A stretch of DNA of 42,832 nt from a virus. The translations under genes and the position numbers were made by a program. How positions within the stretch are numbered: the stretch's first letter is position 1; every line of letters begins with the position of its first letter. The notes under the pieces were generated by a model that saw nothing but the letters and a program-made list of their open reading frames with translations, was not told where the DNA came from and did no database searches. This document shows positions 14,503 through 24,064 of this stretch, piece by piece. The stretch is from the IMG/VR virus record IMGVR_UViG_3300021197_000832, positions 1-42,832 of that record; one strand, written 5' to 3'.

Positions 14503-16065
14503 ATGGCAACTACTAAACAGTACAATCCAGAAGAATTGATTGAGTTGCTATCGAGTTCCAAAGAGAAGTTTAGTAAACTAGATACAGGACGCTCCTCAGT
14601 ACTTGACCGTGCTCGGGAGTGTTCGAATCTGACTATTCCTTCTGTAATCACAGAAGATGGTCACACAGAATCAGATGATCTGCCTACACCGTATCAGGCC
14701 GTAGGTTCCCGTCTGGTTCACAACCTAGCTAATAAACTTCTTATGGCCCTCCTGCCGCCTAATACTTCCTTCTTCCGCCTACTGCCTCAGCCTGAGGTGG
14801 TGGCATTTGCCAAAGAAAATGATGCAAATGAGGATTTGGAGAAGAACCTTGTCACAATCGAGAATGAAATCCAACGTCAGATCGAGCGTGAAGCACTGCG
14901 AGTACCTACCTTTGAAGCGATTAAGTCGTTAATCATCGGCGGCAACGCATTGCTGTATAAGACTGAAGGTGGTGTGAAGAGTTACAAAATGTCTGACTAT
15001 GTTGTCAGTCGTGACTTCTCAGGTAACCCGATAGAAATAATTACAAAGGAAGCAGTCTCCAAAGAGGCACTTCCAGATGACGTCCGTGACCAAGTCATGA
15101 GCGACCCAGACCTGCGTGAATCAGAGAAGGTTACGATCTTTAGCCGTGCTATTCTTAAGGAAGGTGTTTGGTACACTTTCCAAGAGGTAGAAGGGTTCCT
15201 TGTTGAGGGCTCGGAAGAAACATTTAAGAAAGATGGAAACTTCCCTTACATCCCTCTCCGCTGGACATCAATCAATGGTGAAAGCTATGGCCGTGGTCTG
15301 GTAGAGCAATACCTAGGCGACTTCCGTAGTCTCGAAGCTTTGTACCAACTACTGCTAGAAGCGTCCTCGGTGATGAGCCGTGTACTCTTCGGTAAACGAG
15401 CAGGTGCAGTCCTCGATATCGACGACATCAACAATGCTGAAAATGGTGTTTGTATCCTCGGAGACCTCGAGAACGACATCACAACTCTACGAGTAGACAA
15501 AGGTTCGGACCTTACTGTTCCTATGAACATGGTTCAAGACCTCACACGCCGCCTAGAAGCAGCGTTCCTCGTGGCTTCTTCAGCTGCTCGTGACTCTGAG
15601 CGTACCACAGCTACTGAAATCCGTTTCATGGCCGCAGACCTCGAACAGTCACTAGGTGGTGTTTACTCACTACTCGCACTTGAGCTACAACGTCCACTTG
15701 CTAGCCTGTTGTTGAAACAGTCTAAAGCTCCCCTTGATCAATTAGGGGTTGATGTTGTTGTAGTCACAGGTGTTGAAGCATTGGGTCGTACAGCCGAGCT
15801 CGATCGCCTACGTCAATTTAACTCACTCCTACATGAGACAGGCGCTGCAGAACAAATCATGCAACGTATGAACATTGGTGTGTACATCGAGAAACTGGCT
15901 AATGCCCTCTCTATGGACGCTACTGGGTTGATTAAGACTGATGAGCAGCTTCAAGCTGAAGCTCAAGCACAACAACAACAAATGCAACAACAGCAACAGA
16001 TGCAGATGCAACAGGAAGGCGCTAAAGCCCTCGCTGGCGCTGCACAAGCACAACTTTCAAAATAG
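14503..16065 (+). CDS. Portal (head-tail connector) protein, T7 gp8-like
   Basis: The 520-residue product is close to T7 gp8 in length (536) and lies at the same place, before scaffold and capsid. It has portal-like features: SSVLDRARECSNLTIPS and PYQAVGSRLVHNLANKL near the N-terminus, a wing or stem part with RWTSINGESYGRGLVEQYLGD, and an Ala- and Gln-rich C-terminus of about 35 residues (AQAQQQQMQQQQQ) that may form the crown. Twelve copies would make the DNA channel at one capsid vertex, docking terminase and then the tail tube. AAGGATATTATCA precedes the ATG. Confidence 0.95.
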   Translation: MATTKQYNPEELIELLSSSKEKFSKLDTGRSSVLDRARECSNLTIPSVITEDGHTESDDLPTPYQAVGSRLVHNLANKLLMALLPPNTSFFRLLPQPEVVAFAKENDANEDLEKNLVTIENEIQRQIEREALRVPTFEAIKSLIIGGNALLYKTEGGVKSYKMSDYVVSRDFSGNPIEIITKEAVSKEALPDDVRDQVMSDPDLRESEKVTIFSRAILKEGVWYTFQEVEGFLVEGSEETFKKDGNFPYIPLRWTSINGESYGRGLVEQYLGDFRSLEALYQLLLEASSVMSRVLFGKRAGAVLDIDDINNAENGVCILGDLENDITTLRVDKGSDLTVPMNMVQDLTRRLEAAFLVASSAARDSERTTATEIRFMAADLEQSLGGVYSLLALELQRPLASLLLKQSKAPLDQLGVDVVVVTGVEALGRTAELDRLRQFNSLLHETGAAEQIMQRMNIGVYIEKLANALSMDATGLIKTDEQLQAEAQAQQQQMQQQQQMQMQQEGAKALAGAAQAQLSK

Positions 16066-16081
16066 CTAAAGGAGACACCAT

Positions 16082-16270
16082 ATGGCTAAATCACATCATG
16101 AGATCAAGCAGAATGCTTTGAAATCGAAAAACTCTAATACGATCACAGACAGCGATTACATCCTTCGGGATATCGGGACAGCTGAAGATACCGCTAAGAA
16201 TATTATTGATATCACACCCGAAGCTTTTAAGACAAAGGCTCCAGTAAAAGCTTCTAAAGCGGAGGGCTAA
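16082..16270 (+). CDS. Small protein of unknown function between portal and scaffold
   Basis: This 62-residue protein is hydrophilic and basic at both ends (MAKSHHEIKQNALKSKN; KTKAPVKASKAEG). AAAGGAGACACC precedes its ATG, and the scaffold gene starts right after its stop. T7 has no gene here, but short genes at this position are found in related marine phages. It may be a minor head protein. No motif supports a precise function. Confidence 0.7.
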   Translation: MAKSHHEIKQNALKSKNSNTITDSDYILRDIGTAEDTAKNIIDITPEAFKTKAPVKASKAEG

Positions 16271-16271
16271 T

Positions 16272-17108
16272 ATGTCTGAGCATGATCAAGTAGCTGAAAC
16301 AGTCACTGAGGCCCCTACGGGGGTCTCGGAGGCCCCTCAGAACACACCTGAGGAACAAGCAGCTATCGAGCGTTATCGTAAATCCCAAATGTCAGCTGAA
16401 GAAAAAGAAGCTGGTGTACCTGAGGGTTACAACGAAGACGGTACAAAGCAGGAAGAGCTCATAGCTGGTAAGTTCAAGTCCCAAGAGGACTTGCTCAAAG
16501 CTTATGAAGAACTCCAGAAAAAAATGGGACAACCACAGGAAACACCTGAGGAAGCCCCTAAAGCTGAAGAGAAGATTATTGAGGAAGCAGATGCTGACAC
16601 AACTACCTCATTTTCAGCAGAGAAATACGAGCAGGAAGTTGCCTCTGAAGGCGGTCTTTCTGATAAGTCATATGCCGAGTTGGAATCTAAAGGCTTCACA
16701 CGCACACAGGTTGATTCTTACATTCAGGGACAGCAAGCATACGCTGCCTCAGTTCGTAATAACGTCTACGACTCTGTAGGTGGTGAGGAAGCATACACAA
16801 ACCTAATCCAATGGGCATCACAGAACATGGACCCATCAGCCATCAAAGAATATAATGATGCTGTGGACTCTATGGACCAGCCACGTATGTTGCGTTCGCT
16901 GGAATACATGAACCTAAAACATGGACAAAATGCCCCACGCGAAGCGAGACGTCTAGAGGGTGATAGCCCTGCTGGAGGCCTCCAGCCATACGCTAATAAA
17001 AACGAATGGCAGCGTGACAGCACAAGTCGCCTCTATGGCAAGGACGCTAAGTTTACCAAAATGGTTGATCAACGCTACTTGGCTTCCCGCCGTAAAGGTA
17101 TCTTGTAA
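16272..17108 (+). CDS. Capsid assembly scaffolding protein, T7 gp9-like
   Basis: The 278-residue product is strongly acidic and Glu/Pro/Ala-rich in its first half (TPEEAPKAEEKIIEEAD), helical in the middle and basic at its end (RYLASRRKGIL). Acidic helical body plus basic C-terminus, with position between portal and capsid, fits the scaffold of T7-like phages. It would nucleate the prohead and leave before DNA packaging, with the basic end binding the capsid protein. A hairpin-forming segment (GAGGCCCC and GGGGGTCTC) lies in the first 70 bases of the gene. Length is near that of T7 gp9 (307). Confidence 0.9.
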   Translation: MSEHDQVAETVTEAPTGVSEAPQNTPEEQAAIERYRKSQMSAEEKEAGVPEGYNEDGTKQEELIAGKFKSQEDLLKAYEELQKKMGQPQETPEEAPKAEEKIIEEADADTTTSFSAEKYEQEVASEGGLSDKSYAELESKGFTRTQVDSYIQGQQAYAASVRNNVYDSVGGEEAYTNLIQWASQNMDPSAIKEYNDAVDSMDQPRMLRSLEYMNLKHGQNAPREARRLEGDSPAGGLQPYANKNEWQRDSTSRLYGKDAKFTKMVDQRYLASRRKGIL

Positions 17109-17115
17109 AGGTTAG

Positions 17116-17149
17116 CCCCTGAGGAGTTCTGTCTCCTTCTCCTTGGGGG
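17116..17149 (+). terminator. Hairpin between scaffold and capsid genes
   Basis: CCCCTGAGGAG (17116-17126) pairs with CTCCTTGGGGG (17139-17149), an 11-bp stem with two G-U pairs and a 12-base loop. Only a weak TTATTC follows, so it may be a partial terminator or an RNA-processing site. The remaining leader to the capsid gene (17150-17315) holds no gene or promoter that I recognise. Confidence 0.6.
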
Positions 17150-17315
17150 TTATTCAAACATCTAAGGAACACTCACTCTTATGTTGTGCGTTTATTACGT
17201 AGACTCTAAGCCCTAAAACACTCTTGCGGGAGTTGTTGGTGGATAACTTACAGTAACAAAATAACAAACAGCGATAGAGATTTACCACTTTAAATCACAC
17301 ATAGGAAAAAATACA

Positions 17316-18266
17316 ATGGCACTTACAGTAAACAACATCGGTAACAACGCAGGTACACGCGGCGTCCCAACGGATATGGACAACGCAATGGAAATCTATT
17401 ACGGCTCAGTGCTTACAGCATTTGAACGTAAGAACGTATTTCTTGACCTCGTTACTACAAAATCAATCGACTCAGGTAGCTCAGTCTCGATCCCTGTGAT
17501 CGGCCAAGGTTCTGACACTGCGACAAACACGCACGTTCCAGGAACCGACCTGACAATGAGCACCATCCCAGTCAAAGAGCGTATCATCAACATTGATGCT
17601 CTTGAGTACTTCGCGTTGGCAGTAGATAAGTTTGAAGAAAAAGTTCTTCACTTTGAAACACGCGGCGAGCTTGCAAAGCAGGCTGGTGAAGCACTTGCGA
17701 CTAAGATTGACAAAGCTGTAGCTAACGCACTCCGTTTGGCAGCTGAAACATCAGGTACAATCGGTGGTTCCGCAATCCAAGCAGACGGTACTGAAGTCAA
17801 CAATGACGCAATCGGTGCTGGTGCAGACGCAAAAGCAAAAGGCGAAGCAATCATTGAAGCCGTATTTGCGGCTGTTGCAGCTATGGAAGCTAAAGACGTA
17901 TCTGGTGACAAGGTTCTTGTTGTCGATCCGCTCCACTACAGCTACCTCGCACAATCTTCAGCAGTCAACAAAGACGTTACTTCAGGCGACAATGGCGGTA
18001 TCAACAAAGGTACAGTCATGGAAGTTGCTGGTATCCGTATCTACAAGTCTAACCACTTGGGCACTGGTACTGCAATGACTTCTACTAAGCTGTTGAAGGG
18101 TCTTATCTTCACTGCAGAAGCTGTTGCTGTTGCGAAACTGATGGACGTAACTTCAGAAGTTAACTACATCCCAGAGCAACTCGCTACACTCATGACCACA
18201 TACTACTCATACGGTATGGGTGTACTGAAGCCAGCTGGCGCATGTGCAATCACATCTACTACATAA
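17316..18266 (+). CDS. Major capsid protein, T7 gp10-like
   Basis: The 316-residue protein follows scaffold and precedes the tail tube genes, as T7 gp10A does (344 residues). TDMDNAMEIYYGSVLTAFERKN near the N-terminus, KERIINIDALEYFALAVDKFEE and GIRIYKSNHLG toward the C-terminus are typical of T7-like HK97-fold capsid proteins. Codons here are strongly biased (GCA, AAA, CTT with few rare codons), as expected for the most abundant product. A long leader and hairpins on both sides suggest its mRNA is handled as a separate unit. There is no frameshifted longer form like gp10B that I can see after the stop. Confidence 0.95.
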   Translation: MALTVNNIGNNAGTRGVPTDMDNAMEIYYGSVLTAFERKNVFLDLVTTKSIDSGSSVSIPVIGQGSDTATNTHVPGTDLTMSTIPVKERIINIDALEYFALAVDKFEEKVLHFETRGELAKQAGEALATKIDKAVANALRLAAETSGTIGGSAIQADGTEVNNDAIGAGADAKAKGEAIIEAVFAAVAAMEAKDVSGDKVLVVDPLHYSYLAQSSAVNKDVTSGDNGGINKGTVMEVAGIRIYKSNHLGTGTAMTSTKLLKGLIFTAEAVAVAKLMDVTSEVNYIPEQLATLMTTYYSYGMGVLKPAGACAITSTT

Positions 18267-18283
18267 TCGTTAGTAGTCTTCTT

Positions 18284-18309
18284 GAAGGCCTCCCTTACGG
18301 GGGGTCTTC
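18284..18309 (+). terminator. Terminator-like hairpin after the capsid gene
   Basis: GAAGGCCTCCC (18284-18294) and GGGGGGTCTTC (18299-18309) form an 11-bp stem with two G-U pairs and a TTAC loop; TCTCCT follows. T7 carries its late terminator at the same place, after gene 10. The position supports partial termination, which would keep tail genes below the capsid level. Confidence 0.75.
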
Positions 18310-18353
18310 TCCTAAGGCTATTAGCACCATAAAATTCAACAAGGATACTTACC

Positions 18354-18923
18354 ATGATTACAGAGATTGACGCAATCAATCGAATGCTGAGGTATATCGG
18401 TGAACTTCCGATCCCCTCAGCGGTCACTATCGACCAACTCCCAGAGGGCCACGAAGCTGTGTATGCACGGACTGTCCTTGAGGAAACACTTAGAGAAGAA
18501 CAAGAAGAGAAATGGTGGTTTAATACTTTCGATATTAAACTCGTACCAGACTCACAAGGTTACTTACTCCTTCCAAACAACGTAGTCGGCTATGAAGACC
18601 CAGACGTCTTCCAAGAAGGTGGCCTACTGTACGATCGCTCCTCACAGAGCCCTATCTTCTCAGGTCCAAAAGAGATGACCGTTAGATACAACATCACCTT
18701 CGACAACCTCCCCGATGTCTTTAGAACTTATGTGATCCTCACAGCAGCCCGCTACCTCCATACATATTTGAATGGGGACGAGACAACACAGCGTGAGTTG
18801 GAACAGAAAATCAACACAGCTCGTATTAAGGTTGAGCGTGAGCATTTGAAGCAAAAGAAATTCAACCTAGTTAGAGGTAACCGCCTCATTGATCGCGGCA
18901 CAAACCCAACCGCAGTCATTTAA
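18354..18923 (+). CDS. Tail tubular protein A (head-tail adaptor), T7 gp11-like
   Basis: The 189-residue product matches T7 gp11 in size (196) and position. ITEIDAINRMLRYIGELPIPS at the N-terminus, EETLREEQEEKWWFNT and the AARYLHTYLNGDE helix are typical of this adaptor family. It forms a ring of twelve subunits between portal and nozzle. The C-terminus is basic (REHLKQKKFNLVRGNRLIDRG). CAAGGATACTTACC gives the ribosome site. The nozzle gene begins 11 bases after its stop. Confidence 0.93.
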   Translation: MITEIDAINRMLRYIGELPIPSAVTIDQLPEGHEAVYARTVLEETLREEQEEKWWFNTFDIKLVPDSQGYLLLPNNVVGYEDPDVFQEGGLLYDRSSQSPIFSGPKEMTVRYNITFDNLPDVFRTYVILTAARYLHTYLNGDETTQRELEQKINTARIKVEREHLKQKKFNLVRGNRLIDRGTNPTAVI

Positions 18924-18934
18924 GGAGTTAGTCT

Positions 18935-21091
18935 ATGTCTAAAATAAACAAAGTCTATGGCGCTTTCTTTAACGGGGTTACTGAGCAAAGTCCTGAGTTG
19001 GCGTTGGATAACCAATGCAAGGAAATGATTAACTGTATTCCAGACCTTGTACGTGGTATTAAGAAACGCCCACCAGCTAAGCTAGCACTAGCACAAACAC
19101 CCTCAGACAACGCTTACATCCCTACCTCTAAGATATTCCATTCATACGATCGTGGTGAAGACAACGAAGAATATTTCCTTATGTCTACAGGTAATAGCAC
19201 TACCCCTCTACGTATCTTTGATAGAGACGGTGCTGAGATGACTGTTACGTATGATGGCCTTACAGCAGCCTCTTGTAAAGCGTACCTCGCACAAGGGGGC
19301 CTACGCGGTCTTACAGTTCAGGACAGAACTTGGTTGTACTCTCGAAATCAAGCCACCTTCCTAGACAAGTCCCAGACAGCACCCCTCAACGCCACTTACG
19401 ATCAAGTAGCTTTCTACTGGATCAAGAGGGGTTCGGGCGACCGCTTCAACCCTTTCAACTACGCTGTGTATCTAAACGGTACGTCCTTTGCGGTTGATCC
19501 TGACAAACCTGAGCAAGGCGGTACTGCTGCTTCTGATCCGCCCACAGGCGCTGAAGACTCTGATGTTGCTGCGGCACTGCTTGCAGCTAAGATCAATGCT
19601 AATGCTGGTTGGGATTGTGTTGTTATAGGTTCAATCCTTAAGATCACCAAAGCAGGTGGAGGTGATTTCTCATTCTCCAGTTGGGACTCTTGGGGTAACC
19701 AAGCCTCCGAAGGTTGGAAGGGGAGTGTGAATAAAATCACAGACCTTCCTAAGGATATGCCATTCACTGGAGTCTATGTTGAGATTACAGGTGTTGAGAC
19801 TAACCAATTCACAAACTACTTTGTTAAGTGGAATGGGTCCTCATGGGAGGAGTGTCTAGACCCTAAAGCGGATCGCGGACGTCTCTCAGGTATGCCTTTG
19901 CGTATGGATCGTGTTTCTCTAACTAATGGCGTTGCTACCTTCTATATTGATCAGATTGATTGGTCACTCCCTCGTGTAGGTAATGAAGATAACAACTCCG
20001 ATCCATCTTTCGTAGGTCGTAAGATTACTGACCTGTTCTTCTACAAGAACCGCCTTGGTATTGCGTCTGATGACTCTATTACAATGACAGAAGCAGCTAA
20101 CTACACAAACTTCTACGCTTCAACCGCTGTAGACCTTGTAGCTACTGATGTAATTGATATTACAATCTCAACCAACCAAGCTTCTAACATTTACTTTGCT
20201 AAACCTTTTAACAACTCTCTATACATCTTCACAAAGTATGCCCAATACGAGCTTGCTTACGAGGGTGTGTTCTCACCTACTACAGTGTCTATTGAGAATG
20301 TCACAAACTACCCAATGAAAACAGAAGTAGAGCCTATTGTGATGAACAACTCCCTCTACTTTGTTTCCGTTAGTAATAACCGACAACAGTTACGTGAGTA
20401 CATTAAAGCTGATAACTTGAGTGTTCAGGGTGTTGACCTTAATCTGGCTACCCCCACATACCTCAAAGAGCCTATTACAAGTCTCGTAGCGGACGGTGTG
20501 GTAGGTCTTATCCTATGCTGTACAAACTCAGGCACTACGTATGTGTACAACTATAAAGATGATGGTTCACAAAGGGTTCAATCAGCATGGTCCTCATGGG
20601 AGCTTTTCGAGGGTACTTCACCTACATCTGTAGAGTGGATAAACCTTGGTAATCTAGTTGGAATCTGGACAAAATTACACGGTAGTTACATCTATCACAA
20701 GATGTTGCTAGACGATAATGCAGCTGACAACCGCTTTGATGTGACTTACGACCCAGACTACTTCTTTGTCGATCTCCCTTATAAAGCATCAATTCTGCTT
20801 CCAGACTTCTATCCGCAGATTACAGGTGTTCGTACTCCTCTCAACAAAGCGCTTATTAAACGTATTGTTGTTGAAGGCGAAGGGGACTTTGACTCTGCTG
20901 TGTATCGTAAGGATTACAATGTGACCTACAACAAGAGCCATACACTCTCGCTACGAGACGGTGACTTCTATGTGAACTCCCGTGTGGAGAACGTAGATAT
21001 CACACTATATGACTCTTCACCGAATGACTTCACGATCTCTTCGGTAGTCGTCGAAAGTCTCTATCAACCAACATCAAGAGAGGTTAAGTAA
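18935..21091 (+). CDS. Tail tubular protein B (nozzle), T7 gp12-like
   Basis: The 718-residue protein is close to T7 gp12 (794) and follows the gp11-like gene. The start (GAFFNGVTEQSPELALDNQCKEMINCIPDLVRG; key part VTEQSPEL and GIKKRPP) is the usual beginning of nozzle proteins. KITDLFFYKNRLGIASDDSITMTEAANYTNFY in the middle is another typical segment (RLGIASDD). Six copies form the tail nozzle through which DNA leaves. AAGGAGTTAGTCT precedes the ATG; its stop overlaps the next start by one base (TAATG). Confidence 0.95.
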   Translation: MSKINKVYGAFFNGVTEQSPELALDNQCKEMINCIPDLVRGIKKRPPAKLALAQTPSDNAYIPTSKIFHSYDRGEDNEEYFLMSTGNSTTPLRIFDRDGAEMTVTYDGLTAASCKAYLAQGGLRGLTVQDRTWLYSRNQATFLDKSQTAPLNATYDQVAFYWIKRGSGDRFNPFNYAVYLNGTSFAVDPDKPEQGGTAASDPPTGAEDSDVAAALLAAKINANAGWDCVVIGSILKITKAGGGDFSFSSWDSWGNQASEGWKGSVNKITDLPKDMPFTGVYVEITGVETNQFTNYFVKWNGSSWEECLDPKADRGRLSGMPLRMDRVSLTNGVATFYIDQIDWSLPRVGNEDNNSDPSFVGRKITDLFFYKNRLGIASDDSITMTEAANYTNFYASTAVDLVATDVIDITISTNQASNIYFAKPFNNSLYIFTKYAQYELAYEGVFSPTTVSIENVTNYPMKTEVEPIVMNNSLYFVSVSNNRQQLREYIKADNLSVQGVDLNLATPTYLKEPITSLVADGVVGLILCCTNSGTTYVYNYKDDGSQRVQSAWSSWELFEGTSPTSVEWINLGNLVGIWTKLHGSYIYHKMLLDDNAADNRFDVTYDPDYFFVDLPYKASILLPDFYPQITGVRTPLNKALIKRIVVEGEGDFDSAVYRKDYNVTYNKSHTLSLRDGDFYVNSRVENVDITLYDSSPNDFTISSVVVESLYQPTSREVK

Positions 21092-21504
21092 TGGCAGACG
21101 TAGTTACCTACACTTTTCAGATTGATGGGAGTAATCGTCAATTCCCTATTCCTACTCTGGTAGAGGGTTTGGAGTATCTCCGCGTAGATATAGATGATGT
21201 TGTCATAAGTGACCCAACTAAGTTTAGGTTGATACATAATGCTCTCGTCTTTGAAGATACCTCTTTATTGACAACAGGCAGCATTCTGAGGATAATCACA
21301 ACTGATACCATCGGAGAATACGCTGATGACAATATCCTTATGAACTTCATAGGGCTAGGGGTTGGCACACAGCTGACCCTGAGTCTCGCAGGTACTCCCG
21401 CAGGTGTAGACCTCTCAACAAACACAAACAACCTACAAGCAGGTCTATCAACAGGAACAAGCATCACCCTCGAATTTGATGGTGTGAATTGGAACCCTGT
21501 ATAA
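21091..21504 (+). CDS. Small tail protein related to the fiber N-terminal domain
   Basis: This 137-residue protein begins VVTYTFQIDGSNRQFPIP and continues with LRVDIDDVVISD, then KFRLIHNALVFED. The next gene, the fiber, begins FTFSPDGSTTVFQIP, VRIDINNTTIND, KFDIVNNSIVFVS: the same order of motifs at the same spacing. The N-terminal domain of T7 gp17 fibers attaches to the tail, so this looks like a stand-alone copy of the attachment domain plus a short beta-rich end (GTSITLEFDGVNWNPV). It may be an adaptor or a competitor for fiber sites. Its start overlaps the nozzle stop. Confidence 0.75.
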   Translation: MADVVTYTFQIDGSNRQFPIPTLVEGLEYLRVDIDDVVISDPTKFRLIHNALVFEDTSLLTTGSILRIITTDTIGEYADDNILMNFIGLGVGTQLTLSLAGTPAGVDLSTNTNNLQAGLSTGTSITLEFDGVNWNPV

Positions 21505-21510
21505 GTAATT

Positions 21511-21530
21511 GGGGCCCCTTCGGGGGCCTC
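21511..21530 (+). terminator. UUCG-loop hairpin before the tail fiber gene
   Basis: GGGGCCCC, loop TTCG, GGGGCCTC form an 8-bp stem with one G-U pair and a very stable cUUCGg tetraloop. TCTCACAAC follows, so there is no strong U tract. It could end or protect the upstream mRNA. The fiber gene then starts with its own AGGAGG. Confidence 0.7.
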
Positions 21531-21572
21531 TCACAACAAACATAATTCCTAATTAAAACAGGAGGACTCCTC

Positions 21573-24062
21573 GTGGAGACGCCAAGCCGCTTTACCTTCT
21601 CCCCCGATGGGAGTACAACTGTCTTTCAGATTCCCGTTCAAATGAAGGGTGACAACTACGTTCGTATAGACATCAACAACACAACTATCAACGATCGTAA
21701 CAAATTTGACATTGTTAACAATAGTATTGTTTTCGTAAGTAACACAGACGTACCAGCTGGTAGTCAACTAGATATTCTTGTTGTGCAAACCGATGAAGGT
21801 ATTGCCAACCTCGGTAACGTGAACTCGATTGACCTCGTATCACAAAACATTGTAGCAATTAACACAGTAGCTACGGACATAGCCGCAGTCGTCAGTAACT
21901 CAAATAACATGACTGCAATTCAAACAGTGAATAGTAATATGTCCTCTATTCTCACAGCTGTTTCTGCGGCCTCTAATGCAGCTGCTAGTGAGGCAGCGGC
22001 GGCTACATCGGCAACCAACGCATCTAACTCAGCATCGGCTTCAGCTACTTCTGCATCAGCGGCACAGGCTTCGCAGTCTGCGGCGGCTACATCAGAGGCA
22101 GCGGCCTTAGTCTCAAAGAACCAAGCTGCAAGCTCCCAAACAGCAGCCGCGTCTTCAGAGACAGCTTCAAACGCTTCAAAAGTAGCGGCAGCGGCCTCTC
22201 AATCAGCCGCAGCTACATCAGCATCTAACGCAGCTGGGTCAGCGACCGCAGCGTCTACATCAGCAACTAACGCAGCTAACAGTGAGTCGTCAGTAGCCGC
22301 CAACGCAGCCTCAGCTCTCAGCTCTAAGAATGCTGCAGCTGCTTCTGAGTCAGCGGCTCTTAGCTCTAAAAACGCAGCGGCGTCTTCAGCGTCTAGTGCT
22401 TCTACCTCTCTAACTAACGCCATTGCAGCTGAACTAACAGCACTTCAAGCTAGTGCGGATGCGGACACAGCTAAGAACACAGCGGTTACATCAGCAACTA
22501 ATGCTGCGACCTCTGAAGGCAATGCAGCTACTTCTGCGTCTACAGCTACAACTCAAGCATCTAATGCAGCAACGTCAGCATCTGCCGCTTCTACAAGTGC
22601 AAGCAATGCAGTCACATCTGAGACCAATGCTGCGGCCTCTGAGAGTAATGCGGCTACTTCTGCGTCCTCCGCTCAGACTTCTAAAGATGCTGCCCTCGCA
22701 GCCTTGGACTCGTTTGATGATCGTTACCTCGGCCCGAAGGCATCTGACCCTACACTGGACAACGATGGTGATCCTCTTGTAACTGGTACTTTGTATTTCA
22801 ACACCACTGACGAAATCATGAAGGTTTACGAGGGCTCTGCTTGGGTCGCTGCTTATGCCTCTTTGTCAGGCTCTATGAATGGCGCTAACAACCTTTCGGA
22901 CGTTGCTGACATTGCTGCGTCACGCACTAACCTCGGCCTTGGGACGGGTGACAGCCCTACATTTGCTGCTCTTGACGTAACTGGCACAGTGACGGCTGAT
23001 GGGCTGGTTGTGGATGGGGCAAACGCTACGGCAAATTTTGGCAGCAACGTAGTTGTTCAATCAGCTAATAACACCTTAGCTTTGTCAGATAATGCTTATT
23101 TTGATGGTGCGTGGAAATACAAGATTACAGGGGCGGCAGCAAGTATTGATGCTTATCGGGACACCCATGCCATCAGAGTTAGGTCTGCCTCAAGCGGAAC
23201 AGCAGGAACTGGAATTACATGGGCCAATCGCTTTAATGTATCCAACAACGGCGACATCAGCTTCTACGAGGACACAGGCACGACACCAAAGTTCTTCTGG
23301 GATGCGAGTGCGGAGAGCTTGGGCATTGGGAACTCAGCCCCAGCTACAGGCTTAGACGTTACAACTACTAACTATACTTACAGCGGCACAACCTATGACA
23401 TTTACGGAATCATAGGCACAACGGGTGGTGGTGTACGTTTAGGTGCAGATAGTACAAATGACGACTCTGTTATAGGTACAACAGGCAACGGTAACATGCA
23501 GTTCGTCACCTACGATGGCTCCGCATGGGACAGTAGGATGACCCTAAGCAGCACAGGAAACGTAGGCATTGGGGCGAGTTCGCCTAGTTCAAAGTTAACT
23601 ATATCCGACGGTGACTTAACTTTAAGCAGTAATTTCAAACTGCGTTGGTTCAATGACAATAACTACATTGTTGGTTCAAACTCAACGGACCACATAGGCT
23701 TTCACACCCTTGACGGCTCAGAACGTATGCGCATCAGCAGCACAGGTGTAAACGTCACTGGAGACTTCGTTGCCTCTGGAAACGTAACTGCATATTCAGA
23801 TGAGCGTTTGAAGTCTAATATCAAGACCATCGACAACGCTGTTGACACAGTCAAGAAGCTCCGAGGTGTTACCTATGAGAAGGACGGGCAGGACAGCTTG
23901 GGTGTAATTGCCCAAGAGGTACAGAAAGTTCTCCCAGAGCTTGTACTTGAGGGTGATGAATATCTGTCAGTTGCCTATGGTAACATAGTAGGACTGCTAA
24001 TCGAAGCCATCAAAGAACAGCAGGCTCAGATTGACGAGCTTAAAACTAAACTAGGAGAATAA
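21573..24062 (+). CDS. Tail fiber with C-terminal S74 intramolecular chaperone
   Basis: The 829-residue protein starts with GTG at 21573 behind AGGAGG. Residues 1-80 form the tail-attachment domain. About 130-375 is an Ala/Ser/Asn/Thr-rich heptad region (NAAASEAAAATSATNA repeated with variation), a probable trimeric coiled coil. 376-740 is beta-rich, with GTGDSPTFAALDVTGTV and GIGASSPSSKL turns. The end is a Peptidase_S74 domain: AYSDERLKSNI, LRGVTYEKDG, LGVIAQEVQKVLPE. In this family the chaperone helps trimer folding and cuts itself off just before the Ser of SDERLK (here Ser742), using Ser and Lys. The mature fiber would then be about 741 residues and contact the host receptor. Confidence 0.93.
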   Translation: METPSRFTFSPDGSTTVFQIPVQMKGDNYVRIDINNTTINDRNKFDIVNNSIVFVSNTDVPAGSQLDILVVQTDEGIANLGNVNSIDLVSQNIVAINTVATDIAAVVSNSNNMTAIQTVNSNMSSILTAVSAASNAAASEAAAATSATNASNSASASATSASAAQASQSAAATSEAAALVSKNQAASSQTAAASSETASNASKVAAAASQSAAATSASNAAGSATAASTSATNAANSESSVAANAASALSSKNAAAASESAALSSKNAAASSASSASTSLTNAIAAELTALQASADADTAKNTAVTSATNAATSEGNAATSASTATTQASNAATSASAASTSASNAVTSETNAAASESNAATSASSAQTSKDAALAALDSFDDRYLGPKASDPTLDNDGDPLVTGTLYFNTTDEIMKVYEGSAWVAAYASLSGSMNGANNLSDVADIAASRTNLGLGTGDSPTFAALDVTGTVTADGLVVDGANATANFGSNVVVQSANNTLALSDNAYFDGAWKYKITGAAASIDAYRDTHAIRVRSASSGTAGTGITWANRFNVSNNGDISFYEDTGTTPKFFWDASAESLGIGNSAPATGLDVTTTNYTYSGTTYDIYGIIGTTGGGVRLGADSTNDDSVIGTTGNGNMQFVTYDGSAWDSRMTLSSTGNVGIGASSPSSKLTISDGDLTLSSNFKLRWFNDNNYIVGSNSTDHIGFHTLDGSERMRISSTGVNVTGDFVASGNVTAYSDERLKSNIKTIDNAVDTVKKLRGVTYEKDGQDSLGVIAQEVQKVLPELVLEGDEYLSVAYGNIVGLLIEAIKEQQAQIDELKTKLGE

Positions 24063-24064
24063 CT

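Noticed and set aside
18266-18300. Programmed frameshift extension of the capsid gene, as in T7 gp10B
   Set aside because: The frames after the stop close quickly or run into the terminator hairpin, and there is no slippery run before the stop.
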